DNA of 25,055 bases from Candidatus Parepulonipiscium sp. PG-Nun2H_MBin03 (GTDB lineage Bacteria > Bacillota > Clostridia > Lachnospirales > Cellulosilyticaceae). The DNA is taken from positions 1 to 25,055 of the forward strand of contig MDJN01000164.1 in assembly GCA_001995005.1 (NCBI GenBank), read 5' to 3'. This document shows positions 1 through 6,686 of this stretch, in pieces; positions within the stretch are counted from its first letter, which is position 1, and each line of letters opens with the position of its first letter. The translations under genes and the position numbers were made by a program. The notes under the pieces are model-generated. The model ran no database searches. It saw nothing but the letters and a program-made list of their open reading frames with translations, and was not told the origin of the DNA.

Positions 1-104
1 CTCTAATACTCCTGCCTCTTAGGCTGTGAGATAAAGAGCAAGTAATCTTTTCAGATTAAGGCAACTAACATTCAGTGGCGGGGTTAGAACCCCCACTGAA
101 TGAA
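1..104 (+). other. Hairpin-rich stretch, possible 3' end of a structured RNA
   Basis: The first 104 bases encode no recognisable protein and contain several nested pairings. TAATCT and AGATTA pair around 44-59. A long imperfect stem joins 69-85 to 88-102, with CATTCAGTGG facing CCACTGAATG, plus further G-C pairs and a bulged C at 79. A short, interrupted T-rich stretch follows at about 105-115. This could be the end of a structured non-coding RNA cut by the window edge, or a repetitive palindrome. I cannot name the family. Confidence 0.3.
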
Positions 105-140
105 GTTTTCTTCTATATTAATTGTGGAAGAGAGTTAAAT

Positions 141-848
141 ATGAGCATTTTAGATATTAAAAACTTAAGCATAGAATATCAAGGAGGAACAATGGCAATA
201 AAAGATATATCTATGTCAGTAAATGAGGGTGAAATTATTATTAATGGCACAAATTTTTGGAAGTTAGATAAAAAAGGTAAAAGAGAATTTCACAAAAAAG
301 TCCAAATGGTATACCAAGACCCGTTATCTTCTTTTAGTCCAAGAATGAAAATTGGCGAATATATTTGTGAGCCACGAATAAATTATGATAAAATAAATAA
401 GGAATTGGCAAGAGAAGAAGCTATTGAATTATTAAAAGCAGTAGATTTGCCTAAAGAGTTTATGGATAGATACCCACATCAACTGTCCGGAGGCCAACTG
501 CAAAGAGTTGCAATCGCTAGAGCATTAGCAATATCACCTGAAATTCTAATATGCGATGAAGCGACTAGTGCACTAGATGTATCTATACAAAAACAAATTT
601 TGGAGCTATTTCATAAAATTCAAAAAGAAAAAAATTTAACTTGCTTATTTATTTGTCATGACTTAGCAGTGGTAAATTCTATAACTGATAAAGTTATTGT
701 AATGTATAAAGGAGAATTGGTTGAAGAAATTGAGACACAATTTTTAATAACTAGTCCAAAACAGGAATATACAAAATTATTATTAAATTCATCTTTTGAT
801 ATCTATTGTGACCAAAATAAGGAAATATCTTTAATTGAAGTGCTTTAA
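141..848 (+). pseudogene. Oligopeptide/dipeptide-type ABC transporter ATPase lacking Walker A (in-frame deletion)
   Basis: This is a 235-residue relative of the OppF/DppF-type ATP-binding subunits of peptide importers. The Q-loop (QMVYQDP, Q59), signature motif (LSGGQLQRVAIARAL, residues 115 on), Walker B with catalytic Glu (ILICDE, 135-140) and H-loop His173 are all present. Residues 29-36 read EGEIIING. In intact relatives, 'EGEI' before the P-loop and 'GEIIING' after it are separated by roughly 30-40 residues that carry GxSGSGKST. That block is missing while the frame stays open, as expected from a deletion between two short repeats encoding GEI. Without a P-loop the protein should not bind ATP normally. 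ATG 141 is chosen because MSILDIKNLS is the usual family start; an upstream GTG at 75 lies in the palindrome. No permease or binding-protein gene follows, and a partner could lie upstream of the window. It is probably a dying gene. Confidence 0.75.
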
Positions 849-935
849 TAGTATGTATTACAAAGGTCTGATGAGAGTGTGGATTTGCAAAAATACCAAA
901 GGTGCAAGATATTTTAAAAATATTTCAAAAAGGGC

Positions 936-964
936 TTGCAAAATGATACAAGTTATTGTATAAT
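936..964 (+). promoter_or_regulatory. Promoter of the tRNA-Met gene
   Basis: TTGCAA at 936-941 is separated by 17 bases from a perfect TATAAT at 959-964, which is a good sigma-A-type promoter. Initiation would fall near 970, about 10 bases before the mature tRNA. The stretch from 849 to this promoter holds no gene or clear terminator. Confidence 0.7.
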
Positions 965-980
965 TCTTTGGTATTAGTTT

Positions 981-1054
981 GGCGGAATAGCTCAGTTGGC
1001 TAGAGCACATGGTTCATACCCATGGTGTCGGGGGTTCGACTCCCTTTTCCGCTA
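981..1054 (+). tRNA. tRNA-Met (anticodon CAT)
   Basis: A 74-base cloverleaf can be folded by hand. The acceptor GGCGGAA pairs with TTCCGCT (first pair G-T), followed by discriminator A. The D arm is GCTC/GAGC. The anticodon stem CATGG/CCATG encloses the loop TTCATAC, giving anticodon CAT. The variable loop has 5 bases and the T arm carries TTCGACT. CCA is not encoded. The paired first position argues for elongator Met rather than the initiator, which normally has an unpaired first position. A CAT anticodon could also be tRNA-Ile modified to lysidine, which cannot be excluded by eye. Confidence 0.92.
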
Positions 1055-1066
1055 TTTTATATGTTG

Positions 1067-1098
1067 AGACTCTAGGCAAACTGCTTAGAGTCTTTTTT
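1067..1098 (+). terminator. Rho-independent terminator after the tRNA
   Basis: AGACTCTAGGC at 1067-1077 pairs with GCTTAGAGTCT at 1083-1093 (one G-T pair) around a 5-base loop. The descending arm runs directly into TTTTTT. Confidence 0.9.
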
Positions 1099-1109
1099 GT
1101 GTGACCCTC

Positions 1110-1138
1110 TTGAAAAAAAGTTGTACATTTGTTATAAT
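1110..1138 (+). promoter_or_regulatory. Promoter of cheV
   Basis: TTGAAA at 1110-1115, a 17-base spacer and TATAAT at 1133-1138 form a strong sigma-A-like promoter. The untranslated leader would be about 90 bases and contains a short stem (ACAGAT/GTCTGT). This is not the sigma-D type promoter that drives many motility genes, so cheV may be expressed independently of a flagellar regulon. Confidence 0.75.
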
Positions 1139-1232
1139 AGAAGTATTAAATCTAGCTTATTAACAAATGATTTTTTTAGAACAGATTGTCTGCAGTCTGT
1201 AAGTATATGTCTTATAAAATTGGGAGGGTGCA

Positions 1233-2126
1233 ATGAGTGATATTTTATTAAATGCTGGTACAGGCGAAGTTGAGGTTGTAGAGTTTATTGTAAAGGACAA
1301 ACACTATGCCATAAATGTATTAAAAATAAAAGGAATTGTTACGATTGACGAAGTAGTTCCGCTGCCAAATTCAAAAGAAGAAATAGCAGGTCTTACAAAT
1401 GTGCGTGGAGAAATGGATATTGTTATTGATTTAAGTTATGCTTTATACGGAGTTCACACTGTAGATTATAAAAAGGCACTTGGTTTATTATGCGAATTTA
1501 ATGGAACAAAAGTTGTGTTTTTGGTTGACCAAGTAAATGGTATTAGACGTATTGGGTGGAATGATATTAAGCAGACAACAAATGTTAAACAAGATACATT
1601 AAGCGTTGGTAGTTTAATGATTGATGAGACTATTATAATTCTGCTAGACTTTGAGAGTATTACTATTAAGGCTGGTATAGGAAATATGTGGGATGCCACT
1701 GATGAGGGAGACGGTGTGTATGTTCCTCGAAATGAGAATATTATTTTAGTAGAAGATTCAAGAGCTATTAGAGAAATGTTAAGATGTGTATTAGAAGAAG
1801 CAGGATATCATAATATTAAGCAATTTGAAAATGGTCAACAAGCTAAAGATTATATATTTGACATTAAAAATAATTATGGTGCTAAATTTAGACAAAAAGT
1901 TGATTTGGTGGTAACGGATATAGAGATGCCAATTTTGGATGGGTATAGTTTGACACGTTCTATTAAAGAAGATGATATATTAAGAGAATTGCCTGTAGTC
2001 ATCTTCTCGTCTTTAATTAGTGAGGAATTAGAACACAAAGGAAAAGAAATTGGTGCAGATGCTCAACTTAGCAAACCTTCTATGAAAGAACTGGTAAAAG
2101 TTATTAGTATGTTTTTTGGGAATTAA
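1233..2126 (+). CDS. cheV: Chemotaxis coupling protein CheV (CheW domain plus receiver domain)
   Basis: CheV couples chemoreceptors to the CheA kinase and takes part in adaptation. Residues about 10-150 form a CheW-like domain (VVEFIVKDKHYAINVLKIKG; LTNVRGEMDIVIDL). Residues about 168-297 form a receiver domain with the acidic pair E174/D175, phospho-acceptor D229 in VVTDIEMP and conserved K281 in LSKPS. The length of 297 residues is normal. ATG 1233 follows GGGAGGGTG. The gene is monocistronic, with its own promoter and terminator, and no other chemotaxis genes are in the window. The cytoplasmic location and function are secure by family; the receptors it serves are unknown. Confidence 0.95.
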   Translation: MSDILLNAGTGEVEVVEFIVKDKHYAINVLKIKGIVTIDEVVPLPNSKEEIAGLTNVRGEMDIVIDLSYALYGVHTVDYKKALGLLCEFNGTKVVFLVDQVNGIRRIGWNDIKQTTNVKQDTLSVGSLMIDETIIILLDFESITIKAGIGNMWDATDEGDGVYVPRNENIILVEDSRAIREMLRCVLEEAGYHNIKQFENGQQAKDYIFDIKNNYGAKFRQKVDLVVTDIEMPILDGYSLTRSIKEDDILRELPVVIFSSLISEELEHKGKEIGADAQLSKPSMKELVKVISMFFGN

Positions 2127-2128
2127 GT

Positions 2129-2153
2129 ACCTTGCTTTTTTGCAAGGTTTTTT
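2129..2153 (+). terminator. Rho-independent terminator of cheV
   Basis: ACCTTGC at 2129-2135 and GCAAGGT at 2142-2148 form a 7-bp stem followed by a T-run ending at 2153. It lies three bases after the cheV stop codon. Confidence 0.85.
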
Positions 2154-2193
2154 GCGTGCTTGTGTATAAATTCAAAAATATGTCAATACTTAA

Positions 2194-2378
2194 TATGAGT
2201 AAATTTACGTTAATCTAATTTATATCTTTTTATTTTAAAAGCTCGAGAATAATTAGGTGTTTATAAGGGGTGTTGGGGGCGGTCGCCCCTACAAGAGACT
2301 CTGTCCCTTGACCCTATTGAGGTTAGATTTTGTAAAAGACAAAATAACAAAATTTAGATTGATGTATGAGTAAATTTA
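2194..2378. repeat. GC-rich palindrome between 14-bp direct repeats (possible small insertion element)
   Basis: The same 14 bases, TATGAGTAAATTTA, occur at 2194-2207 and 2365-2378. Between them lies a perfect palindrome, GGGGCG-GT-CGCCCC (2276-2289), which is far more G+C-rich than its surroundings. A second imperfect stem follows, CAAGAGAC/GTCCCTTG, with one mismatch (about 2292-2310). No reading frame is present. This may be a small non-coding repeat element with duplicated flanks, or the repeats may be chance or operator-like copies ahead of the next gene. Confidence 0.4.
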
Positions 2379-2399
2379 ATACAGGCAAAGGAAGATGAT

Positions 2400-2714
2400 A
2401 TGATAGATAATAGAATTTGTACAAACCTTAAATACAATATTTTTCAAAGAGACAATGATACTGACGTATTTTTAGACACAAATCATATGGTGATAGACTG
2501 TTATTTACCAGACACAGGTAATCAAAGAATTCAATTTGTTTCTCCAAGGGCAGTTTTAATTAGATTAGGCAATTTTAGTGAAAAGATTACCGTTCATATA
2601 TTAAGTGATATGGACATATATTCTAGTATTGCTAATTTTGAAATAGATTTAAAAGCAACACGTATATATATACACAGTGATGAACAAAAAGTCATCTTAA
2701 AAAGAGCGATATAA
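2400..2714 (+). CDS. Hypothetical protein, 104 residues
   Basis: I do not recognise this protein. It has no signal peptide or membrane segment. It is rich in beta-prone stretches (MVIDCYLP, QFVSPRAVLIRLG, KITVHILSDM, ATRIYIHS) and ends in the basic stretch KKVILKRAI-like tail, suggesting a small all-beta cytoplasmic domain. The start at ATG 2400 is backed by AAAGGAAG at 2387-2394, five bases upstream. It lies immediately before the fatty-acid operon promoter and in the same direction, with no clear terminator between, so some read-through is possible. Coding is supported by the ribosome site and frame length; the function is open. Confidence 0.65.
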   Translation: MIDNRICTNLKYNIFQRDNDTDVFLDTNHMVIDCYLPDTGNQRIQFVSPRAVLIRLGNFSEKITVHILSDMDIYSSIANFEIDLKATRIYIHSDEQKVILKRAI

Positions 2715-2718
2715 AAAA

Positions 2719-2750
2719 AACTTGACACTACATATTAGTCAAGTTATACT
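2719..2750 (+). promoter_or_regulatory. Fatty-acid operon promoter enclosed by an inverted repeat (candidate operator)
   Basis: TTGACA at 2722-2727, a 17-base spacer and TATACT at 2745-2750 form a strong promoter about 30 bases before fabH. An exact 8-bp inverted repeat, AACTTGAC (2719-2726) and GTCAAGTT (2738-2745), has its left arm on the -35 box and its right arm ending at the -10 box. The arm centres are 19 bases apart, close to two helical turns. A repressor bound here would block RNA polymerase. The TTGAC/GTCAA half-sites loosely recall FabT (MarR-type) sites of other Firmicutes, but the spacing differs and no regulator gene is adjacent. Confidence 0.65.
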
Positions 2751-2781
2751 CAAGGAATAGTTAGTAGAAAGGGGTGATGTA

Positions 2782-3744
2782 ATGATAGGGGTTAAGATAA
2801 GCGGAGTAGGAAGTGCGAAACCTAAAAATTCTGTATCAAATGACGATTTATCTAAAGTAGTAGACACTTCTGATACATGGATATTAACTAGAACAGGAAT
2901 AAAATCAAGATATATCTCAGATGGAGAGACAACAACTAGCCTTGCTGTAAGAGCTGCTAAAAAAGCTCTCGCAGATGCCAATATAACTGCTGATATGTTA
3001 GATATGATTATTGTAGCTACACTAACACCAGACCAGCTTATGCCAAGTGCAGCATGTTTAGTGCAAAAGGAACTAGGTGCAAATAATGCTACAGCATTTG
3101 ATATTAGTGCGGCTTGTAGCGGATTTATTTTCGCTTCAAAAATAGCTAGAGATGCTATAAGAACAGGGTCAAATAAAAAGGTATTGGTAATTGGCGTTGA
3201 GATTTTGAGCAAGATATTAAACTGGAAAGACAGAAATACATGTGTGTTATTTGGAGACGGAGCAGGAGCTGTTGTATATGAAAGCAGTGCAGAGGACAAT
3301 ATTTTAAATATATATACAGGTAGTGACGGTTCAAGGGGCAGTGTTTTGACTCTTGATGGTTTTCCGATAAATAATTGTTTAGTAGAAAAAGAACCAAACG
3401 ACTACTTCTTAAAGATGAATGGTAGCGAAGTATATAAATTTGCTACATCTATTGTTCCAATTTGCATAGAAAATGTTCTAAAAGGGACAAATATAGAAAT
3501 ACAAGATATAGATCATATTGTATTACATCAAGCGAATATTAGAATATTGGATACTGTTACCACAAAAATAGGACTAGTTAAAGGAGATTTGTTTGAAAAT
3601 CTAAGTGAATATGGAAATACTTCGGCCGCTAGTATACCTATAGCTTTGGATGAGGCTAAAGTGGATTTTAAAAAAGGTGAGAAAGTATTATTGGTGGGGT
3701 TTGGCGGAGGCTTAACTTGGGGTAGTATACTACTTGAATGGTAG
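2782..3744 (+). CDS. fabH: Beta-ketoacyl-ACP synthase III
   Basis: FabH starts fatty-acid synthesis by condensing an acyl-CoA primer with malonyl-ACP. The 320-residue protein has the full catalytic triad: Cys112 in ISAACSGF, His249 in VLHQAN and Asn279 in EYGNTSAAS. Trp33 in SDTWILTRTGI and the C-terminal GFGGGLTWG are typical of the family. ATG 2782 is preceded by GGGGTGAT. It is the first gene of the operon, and its position next to the putative operator makes it the first gene exposed to control. Whether it uses acetyl-CoA or branched primers cannot be told from sequence alone. Confidence 0.97.
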   Translation: MIGVKISGVGSAKPKNSVSNDDLSKVVDTSDTWILTRTGIKSRYISDGETTTSLAVRAAKKALADANITADMLDMIIVATLTPDQLMPSAACLVQKELGANNATAFDISAACSGFIFASKIARDAIRTGSNKKVLVIGVEILSKILNWKDRNTCVLFGDGAGAVVYESSAEDNILNIYTGSDGSRGSVLTLDGFPINNCLVEKEPNDYFLKMNGSEVYKFATSIVPICIENVLKGTNIEIQDIDHIVLHQANIRILDTVTTKIGLVKGDLFENLSEYGNTSAASIPIALDEAKVDFKKGEKVLLVGFGGGLTWGSILLEW

Positions 3745-3805
3745 TAAATGATGCTTAATAGGGTTACCTTTAAGATATATAATAACAAAAACGGAGGAAT
3801 TTAAA

Positions 3806-4033
3806 ATGATATTTGAGAAATTACAAGAAATAATTGCAGACAAGTTAGGGATTGAAACAGAAGAAGTAAAAATGGAATCAGACTTAAGAGAAGATTTAGA
3901 GGCAGACTCATTAGATGTAGTTGACATTGTTATGAGTATCGAAGAAGAGTTTGATGTAACCGTTCCTAGTGAAGATGAAGAGAGCCTAAAAACTGTTGGA
4001 GATGTTGTTAAGTTTATAGAGGATAATAAGTGA
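3806..4033 (+). CDS. acpP: Acyl carrier protein
   Basis: This 75-residue, strongly acidic protein carries growing acyl chains on a 4'-phosphopantetheine arm. Ser35 in EADSLDVV is the attachment site, and the surrounding helix II pattern (DLEADSLDVVDIVMSIEEEF) is canonical. ACGGAGGA at about 3790 sets the start at ATG 3806. Its stop codon overlaps the fabK start (TGATG). The 61-base gap after fabH has no terminator. Confidence 0.97.
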   Translation: MIFEKLQEIIADKLGIETEEVKMESDLREDLEADSLDVVDIVMSIEEEFDVTVPSEDEESLKTVGDVVKFIEDNK

Positions 4034-4968
4034 TGAATAGAGTTTGTGACATAGTGGGAATAAAATATCCTATTTTTCAAGGAGCTATGGCATGGATTGC
4101 GGATCATTCTCTTGTTGCTGCTGTATCAAACGCAGGCGGATTAGGTATTATTGCTGCGGGCAATGCCCCTGTTGAGTGGGTAGAAGCGGAAATTAAGAAA
4201 TGTAGACAAAAAACGGATAAGCCCTTTGGTGTAAATGTAATGCTACTTAGTCCATATGCGAATGAAGTAGCAGAGTTAATAGCCAAAGAACAAGTTGCTG
4301 TAGTAACAACAGGTGCAGGAAATCCATCAAAATATATGGAGCTGTGGCAAAGCCAAGGCATTAAGGTTGTTCCTGTTGTGGCATCGGTAGCACTTGCTAA
4401 GCGTATGGAAAAGTATGGTGCGGATGCGGTAATTGCTGAAGGAACTGAGGCAGGCGGACATATTGGTGAAGTATCTACCATGGTTTTGATCCCTCAAGTA
4501 GTTGATGCACTTAATATTCCTGTAATAGCAGCAGGTGGTATCGGTGATGGCAGAGGATTTGCTGCCTCTTTAATGTTGGGAGCAGAAGCAGTGCAAGTGG
4601 GTACGAGATTTTTATTGGCAAAAGAATGCACGGTACACCAAAATTATAAAGATAAAATAATTACAGCATCAGATTTAGATGCTGTAGCGACAGGAAGAAG
4701 TACAGGGCACCCGGTGCGTGGTATTAGAAATAAAATGACTAGGGAGTTTTTGAAACTTGAAAAGGAAGGTACTCCACTAGAAGAGTTAGAACAATTAGGT
4801 TCTGGAGCTCTTAGAGCTGCTGTAAAAGATGGAGATGTTATAAATGGTAGTGTAATGTCTGGGCAAATAGCAGGAATGTTAACAAAAGAACAAACTGCAC
4901 AAGAGATTATTAACGATTATATAACAGAACTTGCAACTATAAGCAAGAAAGAATTAATTAATTTTTAA
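4033..4968 (+). CDS. fabK: Enoyl-ACP reductase II (FMN-dependent FabK)
   Basis: FabK reduces trans-2-enoyl-ACP using an FMN cofactor and NAD(P)H, the last step of each elongation cycle. It replaces FabI, so the organism is expected to be insensitive to FabI inhibitors of the triclosan type if no FabI is encoded elsewhere. The 311-residue TIM-barrel protein of the nitronate monooxygenase-like family shows YPIFQGAMAWIA at the N terminus, AGGLGIIAAGN, the catalytic-His segment EAGGHIGE, and the flavin-phosphate segments IAAGGIGDG and GAEAVQVGTRFL. ATG 4033 overlaps the acpP stop by one base; an in-frame GTG at 4030 would add one residue. Confidence 0.95.
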   Translation: MNRVCDIVGIKYPIFQGAMAWIADHSLVAAVSNAGGLGIIAAGNAPVEWVEAEIKKCRQKTDKPFGVNVMLLSPYANEVAELIAKEQVAVVTTGAGNPSKYMELWQSQGIKVVPVVASVALAKRMEKYGADAVIAEGTEAGGHIGEVSTMVLIPQVVDALNIPVIAAGGIGDGRGFAASLMLGAEAVQVGTRFLLAKECTVHQNYKDKIITASDLDAVATGRSTGHPVRGIRNKMTREFLKLEKEGTPLEELEQLGSGALRAAVKDGDVINGSVMSGQIAGMLTKEQTAQEIINDYITELATISKKELINF

Positions 4969-4992
4969 ATAGGGTAGTTTTTGCTACCCTAT
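4969..4992 (+). other. Intra-operon hairpin between fabK and fabD
   Basis: ATAGGGTAG (4969-4977) and CTACCCTAT (4984-4992) form a 9-bp stem around a 6-base loop, directly after the fabK stop. No T-run follows, so termination is unlikely. It could act as an mRNA processing or stability element that lets the upstream genes accumulate differently. Confidence 0.5.
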
Positions 4993-5010
4993 AAAAATAG
5001 GTGGTGGATA

Positions 5011-5925
5011 ATGAAGATAGCATTTTTATTTTCTGGTCAAGGCATTCAATACGCAGGTATGGGACAGGATTTATATGATAATTATGAATGTGCACGAGAA
5101 ATTTACGATAAAGCAAGTGAAATTTTAGGATGGGATATTAAAGAAGTGTGTTTTACTGATAAACAAGGTGTAATAAATCAAACTCGGTATACCCAACCCG
5201 CACTTTTTACTACTACTATGGCAGCGTATTATGTGGCTAAGAGTAATAATTTAATACCCAGTGTAGTGGCAGGATTTAGCCTAGGAGAATATAGCGCATT
5301 AGTTGCAAGTGGTATACTATCATTTGAAGACGCTTTGAAAATAGTAGATGCACGAGCAAAATTTATGGATATATCTGCGGCTAAAACAAATGGAGCGATG
5401 AGTGCAATAATCGGAGTGGACTTAGGCATAATGCAGGATATAAGCAGTAATGTAGTAATAGCTAATGATAATTGTCCGCAACAATTTGTTATATCTGGTG
5501 ATGCAGATGAGGTTAAGCTTGTAAGTGATGAGCTTAAGCAAAAAGGGGCAAAACGAGTGGTACCATTAAATGTAAGTGGTGCATTTCACAGTCCTTTGAT
5601 GAATGAGGCAAAACAGCAGTTAGAGCAGGAGATAAAGAAGTATAATTTTAATGAGCCAACTATAAAGATAGTAAGTAATGTAAGTGGCGACTATATGAAC
5701 AAAGAACAGTCGATTAAATTTGCACCAGAGCAAGTGGTAAGTGGTGTGAAATTTAGAGAAAGTATAGATAGATTAGTTGAAGATGGAATAGATACATTTA
5801 TTGAAATCGGAGTCAAAAAAACTCTTTGTGGATTTGTAAAAAAGATTTCTAAAAAAGTAAATGTTTATAATATAGAAGACAAAAAATCGTTAGAAAATGT
5901 AATAAATAATTTAGGAGGTGTCTAA
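5011..5925 (+). CDS. fabD: Malonyl-CoA:ACP transacylase
   Basis: FabD transfers malonate from CoA to AcpP, giving the extender used by FabH and FabF. It has 304 residues. The N-terminal FLFSGQGIQYAGMG, the nucleophile elbow GFSLGEYSAL with Ser90, and catalytic His193 in SGAFHSPLM are visible. The elbow has Phe where many FabD proteins have His (GHSLGE), a substitution that does not touch the catalytic pair. ATG 5011, after GGTGGTGG, is chosen because the protein then begins MKIAFLFSGQG like its relatives. An in-frame TTG at 4981 falls inside the intra-operon hairpin. Confidence 0.96.
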   Translation: MKIAFLFSGQGIQYAGMGQDLYDNYECAREIYDKASEILGWDIKEVCFTDKQGVINQTRYTQPALFTTTMAAYYVAKSNNLIPSVVAGFSLGEYSALVASGILSFEDALKIVDARAKFMDISAAKTNGAMSAIIGVDLGIMQDISSNVVIANDNCPQQFVISGDADEVKLVSDELKQKGAKRVVPLNVSGAFHSPLMNEAKQQLEQEIKKYNFNEPTIKIVSNVSGDYMNKEQSIKFAPEQVVSGVKFRESIDRLVEDGIDTFIEIGVKKTLCGFVKKISKKVNVYNIEDKKSLENVINNLGGV

Positions 5926-6669
5926 GTGTTAAATCAAAAAGTGGCTATAATAACAGGGAGTAGTAGTGGAATAGGAAAGGCTATAGCGTTGACGTATGCT
6001 AAAAATGGAGCAGATGTAGTTATTAATTATCCGGTAGAAGCACTTAAAGAAACTGCACAAGCTGTAGTAGAAGAGGTGAAATTACAAGGTGTAAGAGCCA
6101 TAGCAGTGCAAGCAAATGTTGCGGTTTTTGATGAAGCAAAAAAATTAGTTGATGAAACTATAAAAGAATTTGGAAAAGTTGATATATTAGTAAATAATGC
6201 TGGTATTACACGAGATATGTTACTGCTGAAAATGACAGAAGAAGAGTTTGATAGCGTAATATCAGTAAATTTAAAAGGAGCTTTTAATTGCATAAAACAT
6301 GTGAGTAGACCTATGTTAAAAACGGGTGGAAGCATTATAAATATGGGTTCTGTATCAGGGCTGACTGGGAATGCTGGGCAAATTAACTATTCTTCGTCTA
6401 AAGCTGGGCTAATAGGAATGGCAAAAGCTGCTGCACGAGAGCTGGGCAAAAAAAATATCCGTGTTAATGTCATAGCACCAGGGTTTATAGAAAGTGATAT
6501 GACTGCAAAGCTTGACCCTAGTATATTAACAAATGCTTTAACAACTATACCTATGAATAAACTAGGAAGCGTACAAGATGTTGCAAATATAGCATTATTT
6601 TTGGCAAGTGATTTATCAACATATATAACGGGAGAAGTAATACGAGTAGATGGTGGAATGGCAATGTAA
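5926..6669 (+). CDS. fabG: 3-oxoacyl-ACP reductase
   Basis: FabG is the NADPH-dependent short-chain dehydrogenase that reduces 3-ketoacyl-ACP. The 247-residue protein has the cofactor motif TGSSSGIG (10-17), NNAG (90-93) and the catalytic Ser142, Tyr155 and Lys159 (INYSSSKAG). It ends in the conserved GEVIRVDGGMAM. The start is GTG 5926, the first base after the fabD stop, with AGGAGGTG at 5913-5920, which makes translational coupling to fabD likely. Confidence 0.96.
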   Translation: MLNQKVAIITGSSSGIGKAIALTYAKNGADVVINYPVEALKETAQAVVEEVKLQGVRAIAVQANVAVFDEAKKLVDETIKEFGKVDILVNNAGITRDMLLLKMTEEEFDSVISVNLKGAFNCIKHVSRPMLKTGGSIINMGSVSGLTGNAGQINYSSSKAGLIGMAKAAARELGKKNIRVNVIAPGFIESDMTAKLDPSILTNALTTIPMNKLGSVQDVANIALFLASDLSTYITGEVIRVDGGMAM

Positions 6670-6686
6670 TAGGAGTGAATTAATAT

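Noticed and set aside
79..94. Segment GGGGTTAGAACCCC resembling a tRNA T arm
   Set aside because: The loop does not match TTCRANY and no anticodon or acceptor stem can be folded around it.
75..140. Upstream GTG start extending the ABC ATPase by 22 residues
   Set aside because: The extension lies in the palindrome, has no family similarity, and the ATG at 141 gives the normal N terminus.
2719..2745. Inverted repeat after the 104-residue gene as its terminator
   Set aside because: The arms are separated by 11 bases and followed by ATACTCAAGG, not a T-run; it coincides with a near-consensus promoter, so an operator is a better reading.
2739..3299. Long antisense open frame opposite fabH
   Set aside because: It has low-complexity Ser/Ala/Thr-rich composition, no ribosome site, and lies wholly opposite a gene with a complete catalytic triad. 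Similar antisense frames opposite acpP, fabK, fabG, fabF, accD, the hydratase and dctP were rejected for the same reason.
4981..5010. Upstream TTG start for fabD
   Set aside because: It falls within the hairpin after fabK and lacks a ribosome site, while ATG 5011 matches the family start.
5095..5300. Phe in place of His in the FabD GHSLGE motif as a sign of inactivation
   Set aside because: The catalytic Ser90 and His193 are both present, and the elbow position varies among FabD relatives.
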